Positions 47,344 to 57,234 of a DNA stretch of 64,000 bases are shown here, in pieces. Source of the stretch: Corynebacterium marambiense (GTDB lineage Bacteria; Actinomycetota; Actinomycetes; Mycobacteriales; Mycobacteriaceae); the NCBI RefSeq assembly GCF_016342275.1, contig NZ_JAEIOT010000005.1, positions 62,001 through 126,000 of the forward strand, in the 5' to 3' direction. Each line of letters opens with the position of its first letter. Positions within the stretch are counted from its first letter, which is position 1. The notes under the pieces are model-generated. The model did no database searches. It was not told where the DNA came from and saw only the letters and a list, made by a program, of their open reading frames with translations. The translations under genes and the position numbers were made by a program.

Positions 47344-50098
47344 GCCGTGTGCGTCCATTGACGCGCGTGAGACTGATGACGACGAAGCGCGGCCTGTAAG
47401 CGCGGCTGAATCCCAGGTGGTTTCCAGTTTTGGGTTGTCCGGCAGTGAGGTCCCTGATGCAGATGTAAAGGTCACGATCGGTCCGCAATTCCTTGAGCTC
47501 TTCAGCAATCAGCTCTACACCTCGCCGAACAAGACTTTCGAGGAGCTCATTTCCAACAGCTAGGATGCGGGTGCTACGGATGTCAGAATCGGCTTGCCTG
47601 ATGACCCCTCGGACCCTGATTCTGCTATCTGGGTACTGGACAACGGCGAGTCGATGGACGTCGAGGGGTTCAAGCGCCTCTGGTCTGTAGCTACGAGCGA
47701 GAAGTCGGCGCGTGCCGGTGCCCCGCGGCCTCAGATCGGAAAGTTCGGGATCGGCAAGCTCGCGACGTATTTGCTTGCTCATCAGCTCACGTACGTTTGT
47801 CGGGCGTCGGATGGTGTGATTCGCGTAGTGTCTATGGACTACCGCTGGATTGGGAACGGCGAGCCGAATGCGCTGCACATCGACCCCGTACCCTTGCCGG
47901 TGCGTGAAGTAAGTGAGCAAGACTTACGTGATGTGATCGCCAAGATTCACAGCGGCTCAGATATTTGGAGCGAGATTCAAGCCCTCGGTTCGCCGCCGAA
48001 CTGGAGATCTTCGGATGAGTATGGTGGTCAAGAGATTAGTCCGCCCGCCCCGCAGGGGACCTGGACTCTTGCAATCATGACCTCCCTAAAGGAGGAGGGA
48101 CGCCGCATCAAGAGTGGGATTTTGAAAAGGATGCTCCGCACGAGCCTCCCGCTCGGGTCGACATTCTCGATTCACTTCAATGGAACGCAGTTGGAATCGA
48201 GCAAGATCGAAATCGAGAAGATGGATTCATGGACGCTGGGGCCAGATTTCCCCATCAAGCGGATTTCCCCCGATCGTCGCAACGAGGAGAAGGGTAAAGA
48301 TCTAGAGCTTATGCTCTCTGATGATGGCTATCCGCATCTTGTGATACCGGAGCTGGGTGTTGCCACCGGTTCTTTTACTCTGTACAAGGATCCCATCTCG
48401 CAGGGCAAGAGCAACATCCTTGAGTCGTCTAATGGATTCTTCGTGAACATCCTTGGCCGAGTAATCAACCCGGACGATCCCTATTTCGGACTCTCCAACC
48501 TGAACCACGCGGCTTGGGCAAGGTTCCGTGCGGCCGTTCGTATTGATGGATTGAACGATAGCGTCTCAATCAACCGTGAGGGACTCCTTGAAGGCCGTTC
48601 TCTCGACATAGTGCGCGGCCTACTGAAGGCGATGTTTAACCACGCGCGTTCGACGTACGACGCGGCGAGCAAAGCGAATTGGCCCGATGCGGGTGACATT
48701 CTGACAGAGGCATGGGGCACGGTTCCCTTTGAACCGCTGAAGTCGGCAATTGAGAAAGGCATCTCCAGCGGTGAGTTGCCGTCGTTCGTTACCAAGTTGG
48801 ATGACGAACCCACGAAGGCGCAGCGTGTCTCGTGGGACGAAGTAGCTAGTCATTCCGACATTGTACGGGATGTTAAGTTCATGCCAAGAGGAGCGGACGG
48901 ACCGGTCGTTGAATACGACCTAGAGTCTCGTGAGGTGATCGTCAACGAGAGTCATCCCTTCGTACGGGAGTACGGTGACAGTCACGAACTGAAGCTACTT
49001 CTGCGGGATCAGGCCATGGCCGATCTGCTCACCTCCGCTCATATGACGCAACTCGGGGTCGACCAAGGCACGACTCAACAAGTTGAGCTTTATCGTGATC
49101 AGCTACTTAGGCTCTTGGCTAGGCTCCGTCGTAGAACCGGTTTCCAGATTGCGGAGCTATTAGACCAGGCGGCCAGCCACAAAAACGACAAGGCTCTTGA
49201 AGTCATTCTTGGCGACGCGCTCGAAGCACTTGGCTTCATAGTCGAAAGACTTGGTGGGAGCGGCAACCCAGAAGGCGTGGCGGTCGCTCCGTTGTCTCCC
49301 AGACGGACTTCGCAGAAGGCGTCTTACTCTTTCACGTACGATGCGAAGTCATCCTCGAAGAAGAAGGTAAAGACGGGAAACGTCAGTACGGATGGGCTAG
49401 TCCGTCACAGAGAAGACCACAAGGCGGACCACACCTTGGTAGTGGGTCCGGGCTTTGAGGACGGCGCTTTGCAGAAGGAGTGCAAGACTCAGTCAATCAC
49501 GCCGATGACTGCCGCTGACCTCGGGCGCTTGGTCATAGCGACGACTCAGCGAGGCCAACTCGACCTCGAAAAGCTTCGGGGTGTTTTCAAACTGTATGAT
49601 CCCGACAAGGTTGCTGAGTTCATTAATCACTTCTTGGCTGACTCCGCTACAGCACCGAGTCTGAGCTACGCTGAAATCTTCGATGCATTGGAAGAAATTG
49701 GATTTGACAGCCCAGATATGCTGACGAGTCCAGTTATTGCCAAAACCATACGTGATCGTAGCGGCTCGGAGTTTCCGACTAAGGTGGATGTGGCGAGGGT
49801 ACTCCAAGGTATGCACATACTTACGCCTCACCTCATTCGTGTGCAAAATGACAACGTGTTCCTTGGGGCACGGCCGGACAAGTTTCGCGAGGCGCTTCTG
49901 GCCCAGGTCGCGCAGTTGCCGAAGAAGTTGCCTGATCCTTGTTGTCAGTTGGTGGGCCTGCCGTGGAGGCAAAAAGGGGGATCAGAACCATGTACGCCGT
50001 GGCGTGCTCTGCATAATCTAAAGCCCGGAATCACGCGTAACCACGACGCCTCGGAGCAGTTTGGGCGCCTGGGGGTTGAGCGCGTCGTACATACTTAG
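47336..50098 (+). pseudogene. GHKL (HSP90/MutL/MORC-like) ATPase with C-terminal nuclease-like domain, one internal TAG
   Basis: About 920 codons. Near the N-terminus comes FLELFSNQLYTSPNKTFEEL then ISNS and TAG at 47561-47563, then DAGATDVRIG. Relatives read NSWDAGAT there, so TGG became TAG in the ATP-binding N box. Then WVLDNGESMD (DxGxG-like) and GKFGIGKLATYLLA. The middle is a long transducer-like part. The C-terminal third has LEALGFIVERLGG, NPEGVAV and SFTYDAKSSSKK, which resembles a PD-(D/E)xK nuclease core, and CKTQSITPM. Proteins of this build accompany methyltransferases in restriction systems described with MORC/MutL-type ATPases. The last 50 codons are not family-like, so the end may be lost. 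Confidence 0.78.
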
Positions 50099-50179
50099 CC
50101 TGTTTACGGAGCTTACCTTCATGTGCGCCGCCTCGAATATGATCGAGAGCCCGTTTCGCCACCGACGGGCCACGCGCGG

Positions 50180-50371
50180 ATGGGCATCTGCGTTCGCGCC
50201 CATGAGAGTTGCGGATCTCCACCGCACTTGTTGTCGGCCAGTTTCTGAGCGTTCCTGCAGAGAACCCCAATTGGGAGTCTACTCGCTCAAGTGACTCACC
50301 TGCGGCGTACCGGCGGACGATCTCGTCTACCTCGCTCTGCGACGGTGGGCTATATCGTAGTCGGACCCCTC
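50180..50371 (-). pseudogene. Helix-turn-helix fragment (recombinase-like), cut by IS3 element
   Basis: The minus strand encodes SQSEVDEIVRRYAAGESLERV followed by DSQLGFSAGTLRN and VEIRNSHGRER, a helix-turn-helix as in the C-terminus of serine recombinases and related DNA-binding proteins. It starts abruptly at the inverted repeat of the IS3 element, so the N-terminal part is gone. Family uncertain. Confidence 0.45.
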
Positions 50372-51640
50372 GGGGCTGGTGCACTAGTAGGTGACATCTG
50401 ATCTGGCTTGCCCTTCGGGGTGGGGCTGGGAGGGTGACTGCCGTGCCCAAGCCCTACCCCCAGGAGTTCCGCGACGATGTCGTTCGCGTGGCTCGGTCCC
50501 GCGAAGACGGCGTGACGATCGAGTAGATCGCCGCCGACTTCGGGATCCACCCGATGACACTGACGAAGTGGATGCACAAGGCCGATGTGGAAACCGGAAT
50601 CAAGCCCGGGACACGGCGGCCGAGTCGAAGGAGAACCGGGACCTCAAGCGCCGCGTACGGATGCTCGAGCAGGAGAAAGAGTTCCTGCGCCGCGCCGCGG
50701 CCTACCTCTCGCAGGCGAACCTGCCGGGAAAAGGCTCTACCCGCTCGTGAGCGAGCTCGCCGCCGACGGAATCCCCGTCGCGGTGACGTGCCGGGTACTG
50801 GAGATCGCTCGCCAGCCCTACTGCCGGTGGCTCGCCCGCCAGGTGACCGATGCGGAGATCGTCGAGGCCCATCGCGCGAATGCTCTGTTCGACGCCCACC
50901 GGGAGGACCCGGAGTTCGACTACCGCTACCTCGCCGACGAGGCTCACGCCGCTGGCGAGTCGATGTGTCACCGGACCGCGTGGCGGATCTGTCAGGACAC
51001 CGGATAGGCCAGCACCATCAGCCGACCAGGGAGGGGCAGGCACAGGCGTTCGGGACCGCCCGTCCACGGACGACCTGGTCAACCGCGGGTTCACCGCCGA
51101 CGCCTCGAACGAGCTGTGGCTGACCGACATCACCGAACACCCGACCGGCGAGAGCAAGCTCTACCTGTGCGCGATCAACGACGTCTACTCGGGACGGGGT
51201 GTCGGCTACTCGATGGACTCCCACATGAAGTCCCACCCCGCGGTCCACGCCATCAACAGCGCCGTCGCCAGGCGAGGTGACATCACCGGGTGCGTTCTAC
51301 ACAGCGATAGAGGATCGCGGTTCCGATCCACGAAGATGCAGGCCGTACTCGCCCACTACGGCCTCGTCGGATCCATGGGGCGAGTCGGTGCATGCGGGGA
51401 CAACGCCGCCATGGAGAGCTTCTTCTCCCTGCTGCAGAACAAGGTCCTCGACCGACAGTCCTGGGCCACCAGAGACGAGCTGAGACCGGCGATCGTGTAC
51501 TGGATCGAACGCATCTACCACCGCCGCCGGTGCCAAGACCGCCTCAGCTGCTTGACCTCCATCGAATACGAGACCATCCTGACCCACACCGCCACTCAAG
51601 CCGCGTGACTACCCGCGTCACCCAATCGTGCACCAGCCCC
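50372..51640 (+). mobile_element. IS3-family insertion sequence A (1,269 bases, decayed)
   Basis: The ends are the 13-base inverted repeats GGGGCTGGTGCAC (50372-50384) and its complement (51628-51640), with further matches inward (GGTGAC). Inside are OrfA and OrfB of an IS3-family transposase, both broken. The bases flanking the ends do not show a matching target duplication, which suggests loss by later rearrangement. Confidence 0.82.
50443..51608 (+). pseudogene. IS3-family transposase OrfA-OrfB, broken
   Basis: OrfA starts at GTG 50443 (PKPYPQEFRDDVVRVARS) and has a TAG at 50524-50526 where relatives have Gln, then IAADFGIHPMTLTKWMHKAD. A frameshift near 50600 leads into the coiled coil NRDLKRRVRMLEQEKEFLRR. 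OrfB reads LYPLVSELAADGIPVAVTCRV to WRICQDTG then TAG (51005-51007, Trp in relatives), a frameshift, then the DDE domain (LWLTDITEHPTGESKLYLCA, CVLHSDRGSRFRS, ACGDNAAMESFFSLL with the Glu). The final frame is intact to 51608. Confidence 0.85.
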
Positions 51641-51731
51641 TGATGTGTGCGATCCTAATTGTAAACTTGATCTGGCTTATTGCTGGATCAATATTGATCT
51701 ATTTTGTTTTTCGCAATCGGAGGAAAAAGTT

Positions 51732-53039
51732 ATGAGTCCAGTTTTAAAGGTGACTCCTGAGAGGTCACGAATAGATAGCCCAATTCAGATAGCGGCCGCA
51801 GGTCTCGTCCCTGGAGAACGGGTTACCGTTCGAACTAACGTTATGGATGGCGCACTTAGGGAGTGGGAGTCCATAGCCATTGTCGACGCAGATGCTGCCG
51901 GTGAGGTCGATCTGTCTCAGATGGCCCCTCTTGAAGGCTCGACATATCAGGGTGTCGATGGGGAGGGGCCGTTGTGGTCAATGGTGGGCCCTGATCATTC
52001 GAAATTTTTCACCCGCAACCTTCCTGTCGAGTTGGAGTATCATTCTGAGCTACTTCGCGGTGATAGCGTCATCGCTTCAACCCAATTTCGTAGGCATTTC
52101 GGTGATGACGTTAAATGTGGTCAGGTCCATGAGCCTCCTGTTGCGGGCACATTCGCCCATCCCAACGATGACTTGCCACATCCAGGCGTCCTTTTGTTGC
52201 ACGGTTCTGACTCTGTCGACCTGGCTGGCGCCGCCAAACTGCTCGCGTCCGAAGGCTATTCCGTTTTGGCCCTCAGGTGGTTCGGGATTGAGGATCGTCC
52301 TCCGCACTTGGTCAACGTCGACCTGAATGATATTGATTGTGCCGTAAAACATATGGTCAATGACGATTTTGTGCTGGGGGACCAAATCGCCGTGATTGGG
52401 CTGTCTCGCGGCGCGGAGCTGGCGCTCGAGTTGGCTGCAAATAACGCCAACGTGGGATTGACTATCGCCCTATCGCCATCGTCCACCAGACAAGCTGGGA
52501 TAGGTGAGAATTACTCATTCAAGGATCCCGCATGGGTTCGAAATGGGGAACCCCTCGAGTGGGTACCTAGTGGCAATGGATTTGGAATGATGATTTCGTG
52601 GCTATCGGCCGTCATTCGAAGAAGACCCATGCGCCAGAAGCGCAGCTTCCTTAAAGACCTAAATAAGAAGGTCGAGGCTGTCGAAAAGTCAACTATTCAG
52701 GTGGAAAACTGCAGGGGCCCCATTACCTTGATTTTCGGGGACGATGATGGGCTGTGGCCGTCTGAAGAATACTCTGACCGCATTGCTGGCAGGCTGAAGG
52801 ATACCGATTGGCCGGGCAGTCTGAGGGTTGAGTGCTTGCCTGGTGCTGGGCACTTTGTTGGGTTCCCCTATGCTCTTCCCACCTTGCCGCCAATGTGTAT
52901 TCTCAAGCCCACTTCATTTTTCTCCATTGATTTTGGCGGCTCAGCCTCGGCAAATGCCGAGTCGGCCAAAAAGGTTTGGCAAGTAATTCAGGAAGAGTTG
53001 TCTCAGTGGAGTGTGCCATTAATCACTGAAAAGCGATAG
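51732..53039 (+). CDS. BAAT-type acyl-CoA thioesterase / acyltransferase
   Basis: A 435-residue alpha/beta-hydrolase with the two-domain structure of acyl-CoA thioester hydrolases and bile acid-CoA:amino acid acyltransferases. The N-terminal Ig-like domain (about 1-130) has DSPIQIAAAGLVPGERVTV and GPLWSMVGPDHS. The C-terminal hydrolase has GVLLLHGSDSVDLAGAAKLLA, nucleophile Ser225 in VIGLSRGAELALELAA, the acid in IFGDDDGLWPS and His in GAGHF. GGAGGA lies 7 bases before the ATG. It is one of the few intact genes of the island and is AT-rich relative to the core. The dead ABC ATPase gene follows at once. The acyl substrate is unknown. Confidence 0.82.
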   Translation: MSPVLKVTPERSRIDSPIQIAAAGLVPGERVTVRTNVMDGALREWESIAIVDADAAGEVDLSQMAPLEGSTYQGVDGEGPLWSMVGPDHSKFFTRNLPVELEYHSELLRGDSVIASTQFRRHFGDDVKCGQVHEPPVAGTFAHPNDDLPHPGVLLLHGSDSVDLAGAAKLLASEGYSVLALRWFGIEDRPPHLVNVDLNDIDCAVKHMVNDDFVLGDQIAVIGLSRGAELALELAANNANVGLTIALSPSSTRQAGIGENYSFKDPAWVRNGEPLEWVPSGNGFGMMISWLSAVIRRRPMRQKRSFLKDLNKKVEAVEKSTIQVENCRGPITLIFGDDDGLWPSEEYSDRIAGRLKDTDWPGSLRVECLPGAGHFVGFPYALPTLPPMCILKPTSFFSIDFGGSASANAESAKKVWQVIQEELSQWSVPLITEKR

Positions 53040-53047
53040 GAGAAGCA

Positions 53048-53663
53048 ATCGAAAAGGTTGTTGACTGTCATGGCCTGAGTAAGACCTACCGGACAGGAAC
53101 GGTGGCGCTTGATGGCCTCGATTTCTCCGTAGAAAAAGGTGCCATCCATGGGCTAGTGGATAGGAATGGTGCCGGTAAGACTACGTTGATGAAGTGCCGA
53201 TTTAATCTGATTTGACCCACATCCGGTACCATTAATGTATTCGGCCAGCCTGCCGGGCAGATTGCCCACAATGTGGGTGGGTTGATTGAAATGCCCGCCT
53301 TCTATAATCACCTTAATGGAAGGCAAAATCTGGCCCTCTTTGCCGGATATTTCGGTGTGGGCGGTGCTGAATGGGGGCGCACCCTCGAACTTGTTTGATT
53401 GGCCAATCGAGCTGGAGATAAGGCCTCGCGATACTCTCTCGGCATGAAGCAGTGGCTCGGAATGGCAATTGCTCTCCTGGGCAAGCCCGAGTTGCTGATT
53501 CTTGATGAGCCGGTCAATGGTCTGGACCCGCAGGCGATTGCGGAAACCAGAGGTTTGATGAGGACCCTTCGGGAGTCTGGATCCACAATCTTGCTTTCCA
53601 GCCATCTGCTAGGCGAGATTGAGCAAGTTTGCGACTCCGTCACCGTCCTGGAGACTGGCAAAG
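53048..53663 (+). pseudogene. ABC transporter ATPase (BcrA-type), broken and cut by IS3 element
   Basis: The frame begins at ATC (53048) where an ATG is expected after AGGAGAAGC, so the start codon is lost. It reads CHGLSKTYRTGTVALDGLDF, Walker A DRNGAGKTTLM, then TGA at 53213-53215, PTSGTINVFGQPAG, TGA at 53396-53398, then signature YSLGMKQWLGMA, Walker B LLILDEPVNGLDP and SSHLLGEIEQVCD. It stops at VLETGKG, exactly where the IS3 inverted repeat starts. Such ATPases export or resist peptide antibiotics (family knowledge). No permease gene remains. Confidence 0.83.
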
Positions 53664-54986
53664 GGTCTGCCGCACGTTGAGGTGACAATTCCATGCAGCC
53701 TGGAAGGCTGCATTTACTGTTGATCGTTTCACACTCGATCGGTGTGACCCGGTCAAGGCGTTTTTGTCGGACACACCGGTGGTAGCGGTGTTCGATCCAG
53801 GCCATGACCGCAACGGTCAGCTCTTCGTGGCTGGCCCATATCTTGAGGCTCAAGACACTTGCGTTGCAGCAACGAGAAAAACAACTCCATCACTGCGTTA
53901 TCACCCGCAGACGCGACTCCACCCATTGAACCCTTCAGACCGCGACGACCAAACATCTAACGGTATCTACAAGACCTCAACTGCGACCCACCATCAAAAA
54001 AGGAACAACCCAACCGGTGACGCTTCGCCTGTTGATCTCACGGCGAACAACCACTGTATTGAAAGCGATGACAACCAGTCCAGAACTCATATGAGGTGCA
54101 GCCGAGTAGCCGACGACCCTGTACGAAAACCTGTCCTTGACCCCACAACAATACAGTTTCCCTTCCCCGGTGAGGTGTTCGGTGATATCAGTGACCCACA
54201 CCAGGTTCACCCCACAAGCAGCACCGATGAAATCGGTGGCAAGTCCTGCCGTGATCGTCACTATGAGCAAGGAGATCACCATCGACCGCCAGGCCGGGAC
54301 GCTTCGCGTTGTTTCCCCCGCTTCTTGCCACAGGAAGACCACAGCTGATGAGCCGAACATCACCGCCAGGGCAGTGCGCCCACACATCACTACCCCAGCT
54401 GCTTCAACCTCATCACGCAGATACCGGTAGCCGGCCTGCGGGTCGTTTGCGTGAGCTGCACGCACAGCTGCCACACGGCCCTGCACGCGCCCCTGTCAGA
54501 TGCGGTGACCGGCTGAGCCAACCACCGGTAATACTCGGCCCGGCACAGCTTCAACACAGCTTCAACGCCCGACACGTCAACACCACAGGAATCCCTTCTA
54601 ACGCCAGCTGTTTCACGAGCGGGAAGTACCTTTTCCCGGTAGATTTACCTGCGACAAATACGCTGTCGCCGCCGCAACACCTCGTTTTCTTGCTCCAGCG
54701 GCCGGTTCCGACGCAGCAAATCACGTAATTCCTGTGACTCTGAGCGGCACACACCTTCTTGTTCCCCGGCCCCTTGGCGTTCTTGATGCAGCCACGTATC
54801 CAAGATGCCTACATGAATCCCGAAATTCGTGGCCACCTGAACCAACGTCACCCCCGGATCACGCGCCACAGCAACACGCACCACGTCATCGCGGAACTCT
54901 TTCGGATATCGCTTAGGCCCAACAACTCCCTTCCAGCTAGCACCAAGACCAGCCAAACTAGTTGGCACCTATTCGCGCAGCAGACC
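53664..54986 (-). mobile_element. IS3-family insertion sequence B (1,323 bases, decayed)
   Basis: Imperfect inverted repeats mark the ends: GGTCTGC...AGGTG at 53664 and its complement ending at 54986, about 20 of 27 bases matching. It lies between two truncated genes: an ABC ATPase on the left and an unknown minus-strand gene on the right. No clear target duplication is visible. Confidence 0.75.
53690..54930 (-). pseudogene. IS3-family transposase OrfA-OrfB, multiple frameshifts
   Basis: On the minus strand OrfA reads YPKEFRDDVVRVAVARDPGV, VATNFGIHVGILDTWLHQ and RPLEQENEVLRRRQR. OrfB pieces follow in shifting frames: FPLVKQLALEGIPVVLTCRA, AEYYRWLAQPVTAS, AGYRYLRDEVEAAGVVMCG, LVWVTDITEHLTGEGKLYCC, GSMGGVASAGDNAVMELFFS and finally IEHRYHRCVRQKRLDRVTPI. 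There are at least four frameshifts. It is related to but clearly distinct from element A. Confidence 0.8.
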
Positions 54987-55547
54987 TCTGCGTACCAGGG
55001 CAACTAATTGCTGTTTCCACGTTGTTGCAGCGGATGACTGCATTGCGATCTGCAATCGTGCGGCTTCTAAAGAAAGTTCGAGGTACATGGGATTTTCACG
55101 GAAATAGTAGTAGTAGGTCTTTGATAGCCTGCTAAGAGCAAGATGGCGAGAGAAGAATGCATCCGCACCTTGCGATGGGGCTAAGCTGTCCTTAACCTCT
55201 CATGTCCTCTCTGCTATACGCCAAATGAGAGCAGCTTTTCGGGGTTTATTGGGTTTAAACCAGTTAGCAAGGACCACGAGCCACGACGTGGTCGTCTGGG
55301 ACGATGAGAAATTATAGCCACTGTTCAACGAGTCGTGATTCTCGGGCATTCCCATAGACTGATAGCGCGCACGAATCAGCTGACGATCAGCCTCCGAGAG
55401 CTCATCGAACCACCGCTTCTCCAGAGCAAAATGGCCGATTTCCCCGCCGACTTGTTTCGGTGAATCTGTCTGCACTGGCGTGTTCGTAGGCACATTTCCC
55501 TGCTCACTAGCACCAAGTGTCATACTAAGACGAGAAAAGGAACCCAT
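54966..55547 (-). pseudogene. Unknown gene with in-frame TGA, truncated by IS3 element B
   Basis: The minus-strand frame from 55547 encodes 115 residues (MGSFSRLSMTLGAS, ALEKRWFDELSEADRQLIRA, NWFKPNKPRKAALIWRIAER) to a TGA at 55200-55202. The same frame then goes on with good coding character: EVKDSLAPSQGADAFFSRHL, LSRLSKTYYYYFRENPMYLE, LEAARLQIAMQSSAATTWKQ, to a TAG at 54966 that lies in the IS3 terminal repeat. So a single stop interrupts a protein of about 193 residues whose C-terminus was replaced by IS sequence. I recognise no family. It is AT-rich, like its neighbours. Confidence 0.6.
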
Positions 55548-55941
55548 TGTATCCCTTCGGATACTTCAAGGTGAACCAGCGACACCAGTGTAGATTAGTT
55601 TAACAACACACTCTCCGCAATTCAGATGAAGCATAAGCAAAGATTAATGCCAAAAGGTCACAGTCTAGAAGTAAGCTCTCGAATAGGGTTCGGTTATGGG
55701 TATTAAACCGGACGGTGAAATTCAAATTTCAATCCAAATGAAAAATAGTATGTCATTCCGATTGAGGCAGCGGTCGCTTCAACCCAATATTCTGAAGTCA
55801 AGTATTTAGAGGTAGGCGATTATGGCTCTCGATCGAGCAATCCGAAAGGGATAAGAAACTGCTAGCGGTAGCTTCTATGACGAACGGGGATTGTTGGGAT
55901 TTTGAAACCGGCAATTATTCGACGTATACCTGCGGAGATAC
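55548..55941. other. AT-rich region, possible gene remnant
   Basis: About 390 bases, visibly AT-rich. One plus-strand frame near 55808-56040 reads LSIEQSERDKKLLAVASMTN then GDCWDFETGNY, which looks somewhat protein-like but has no start codon or ribosome site and runs into the antisense of the next gene. I see no tRNA, repeat or promoter that I would call. Confidence 0.35.
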
Positions 55942-56559
55942 TCATTTGTCCTGTTTGCAGTTATTTGGATCCGAGATTCGGTGCGCACCTCGGTGGTCTG
56001 CAAGCCATCGTTGTTCTTGGATGTCTGTGAAACAAAAGTAGAAATTTTCGTTCAAAAAGTCTCGAATAGGTTCTTTAGTAAATAGGTTTTGGTCGTAAGT
56101 TCTCACGTATTCGATTTCTTCTCCTGGCGGGAGGGTTGGAAATGGAATTTTTAGACTACCGTCCTCGCCAATGGAAAATTCGTGATATTGACTAGCACTT
56201 ATGACGATTCCCTCTAAAGGATGTGGAGCTGAAAGAACCACATTAAACACAGGATTCGACGAGTTGTTGTGGAATGAGGATTTGATTTCTCTTCCAATTT
56301 CGCCGGTGTCTGTTACCTTGAAATCGTTGCTGATGGTGTTGAGTACAAAAGCTTGATTGGCATTTTTGAACTGTTCGACTTCGATTGCGTGTTTCTGATT
56401 GTAGTCGCTGTTTCCTAAAGCTACGACGGCGACAGCAACAGACAATAACGATATCGCCGGGTTGACTGGGAGCTTTTCCCACCAAGGTTTTGCTGTCCTT
56501 TCGTTATTCTTCGGGATTTTATCTGTATTCTTTGAACGATTCTTTTTCACTTCAAGCAT
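55942..56559 (-). CDS. Hypothetical membrane-anchored protein (205 residues)
   Basis: An intact AT-rich frame. A basic, Lys/Asn-rich N-terminus (MLEVKKNRSKNTDKIPKNNE) is followed by one hydrophobic helix, about 35-50 (PAISLLSVAVAVVALG), then a soluble domain probably rich in beta strands (VLNTISNDFKVTDTGEIG, VFNVVLSAPHPLEGIVISA, IPFPTLPPGEEIEYVRTYD) that may be outside the membrane. Similar one-helix proteins of unknown function occur on mobile elements. AGAGAGG lies about 12 bases upstream of the ATG. I do not recognise a family; it may be a phage- or plasmid-related gene. Confidence 0.6.
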   Translation of the reverse strand: MLEVKKNRSKNTDKIPKNNERTAKPWWEKLPVNPAISLLSVAVAVVALGNSDYNQKHAIEVEQFKNANQAFVLNTISNDFKVTDTGEIGREIKSSFHNNSSNPVFNVVLSAPHPLEGIVISASQYHEFSIGEDGSLKIPFPTLPPGEEIEYVRTYDQNLFTKEPIRDFLNENFYFCFTDIQEQRWLADHRGAHRISDPNNCKQDK

Positions 56560-57229
56560 CGTTTCTTTTTACCTCTCTGGTGCTAATGGTCGAAGATTTT
56601 ATTTGAGAGAGATTATGAAAATGGCATTGCTCGATTAGTCACGAAGTGGCTCAACTAAAAAAAGTTGAAGATCACGGTGATATTTCAAAATACAGATTTT
56701 TCGGAGTTGCAAGTCTCGAGCATCCGGTTGTGGAATGGTCAGCGATGCAGATGAATGTCGTCTATGCGTGCGTGCTTATACCTGCCGAAGTAGATGCCGG
56801 TCTATCGTTACATGTCTATCGGCGTAAAGGCGGAAGGTGCTGGTGCTTGCTCTAGCCGAGTGGTGCGGAACGCTGATCGTCGCAAGTCGCGATCGTTGGC
56901 TAATCGAACATAGGTGTGGGATGTGGCTTCGTCTCACCCCCAAATAGATGGCTATGAGACAACGATCAGCAGATCGAAATTTCAACTAGAAATATCTTTC
57001 GAGAGGCGGGATATATGAACCAGTCCAGTTACATACTTTAAGCGACGCTTCTCAGCAGTTTTTTCATGGTTGGGTGAGCTGGTTTCTGTGAACATTATGC
57101 ATGAGCATTGTAGTTAAAGAAATCGTACTAGTCAATAGTTTTCTGACAGTAGCAAAGCTAAGCAATGCTATAGAAGTCAAAATATGACTCATATTACCAA
57201 TGTAAGAACAAGTAACAAATGATCCCCGC
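56560..57229. other. AT-rich non-coding end of the island
   Basis: About 670 bases with low coding potential. A 69-codon frame at 56646-56855 (MAQLKKVEDHGDISKYRF) lacks a ribosome site and is only a doubtful remnant. From 56980 to 57220 the sequence is strongly AT-rich with stop codons in all frames. No repeat array or RNA gene was seen. Confidence 0.4.
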
Positions 57230-57234
57230 AAGCA

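Noticed and set aside
56646..56855. 69-codon ORF in the AT-rich end of the island
   Set aside because: No ribosome site or family resemblance; reported only as a doubtful remnant within the non-coding stretch.
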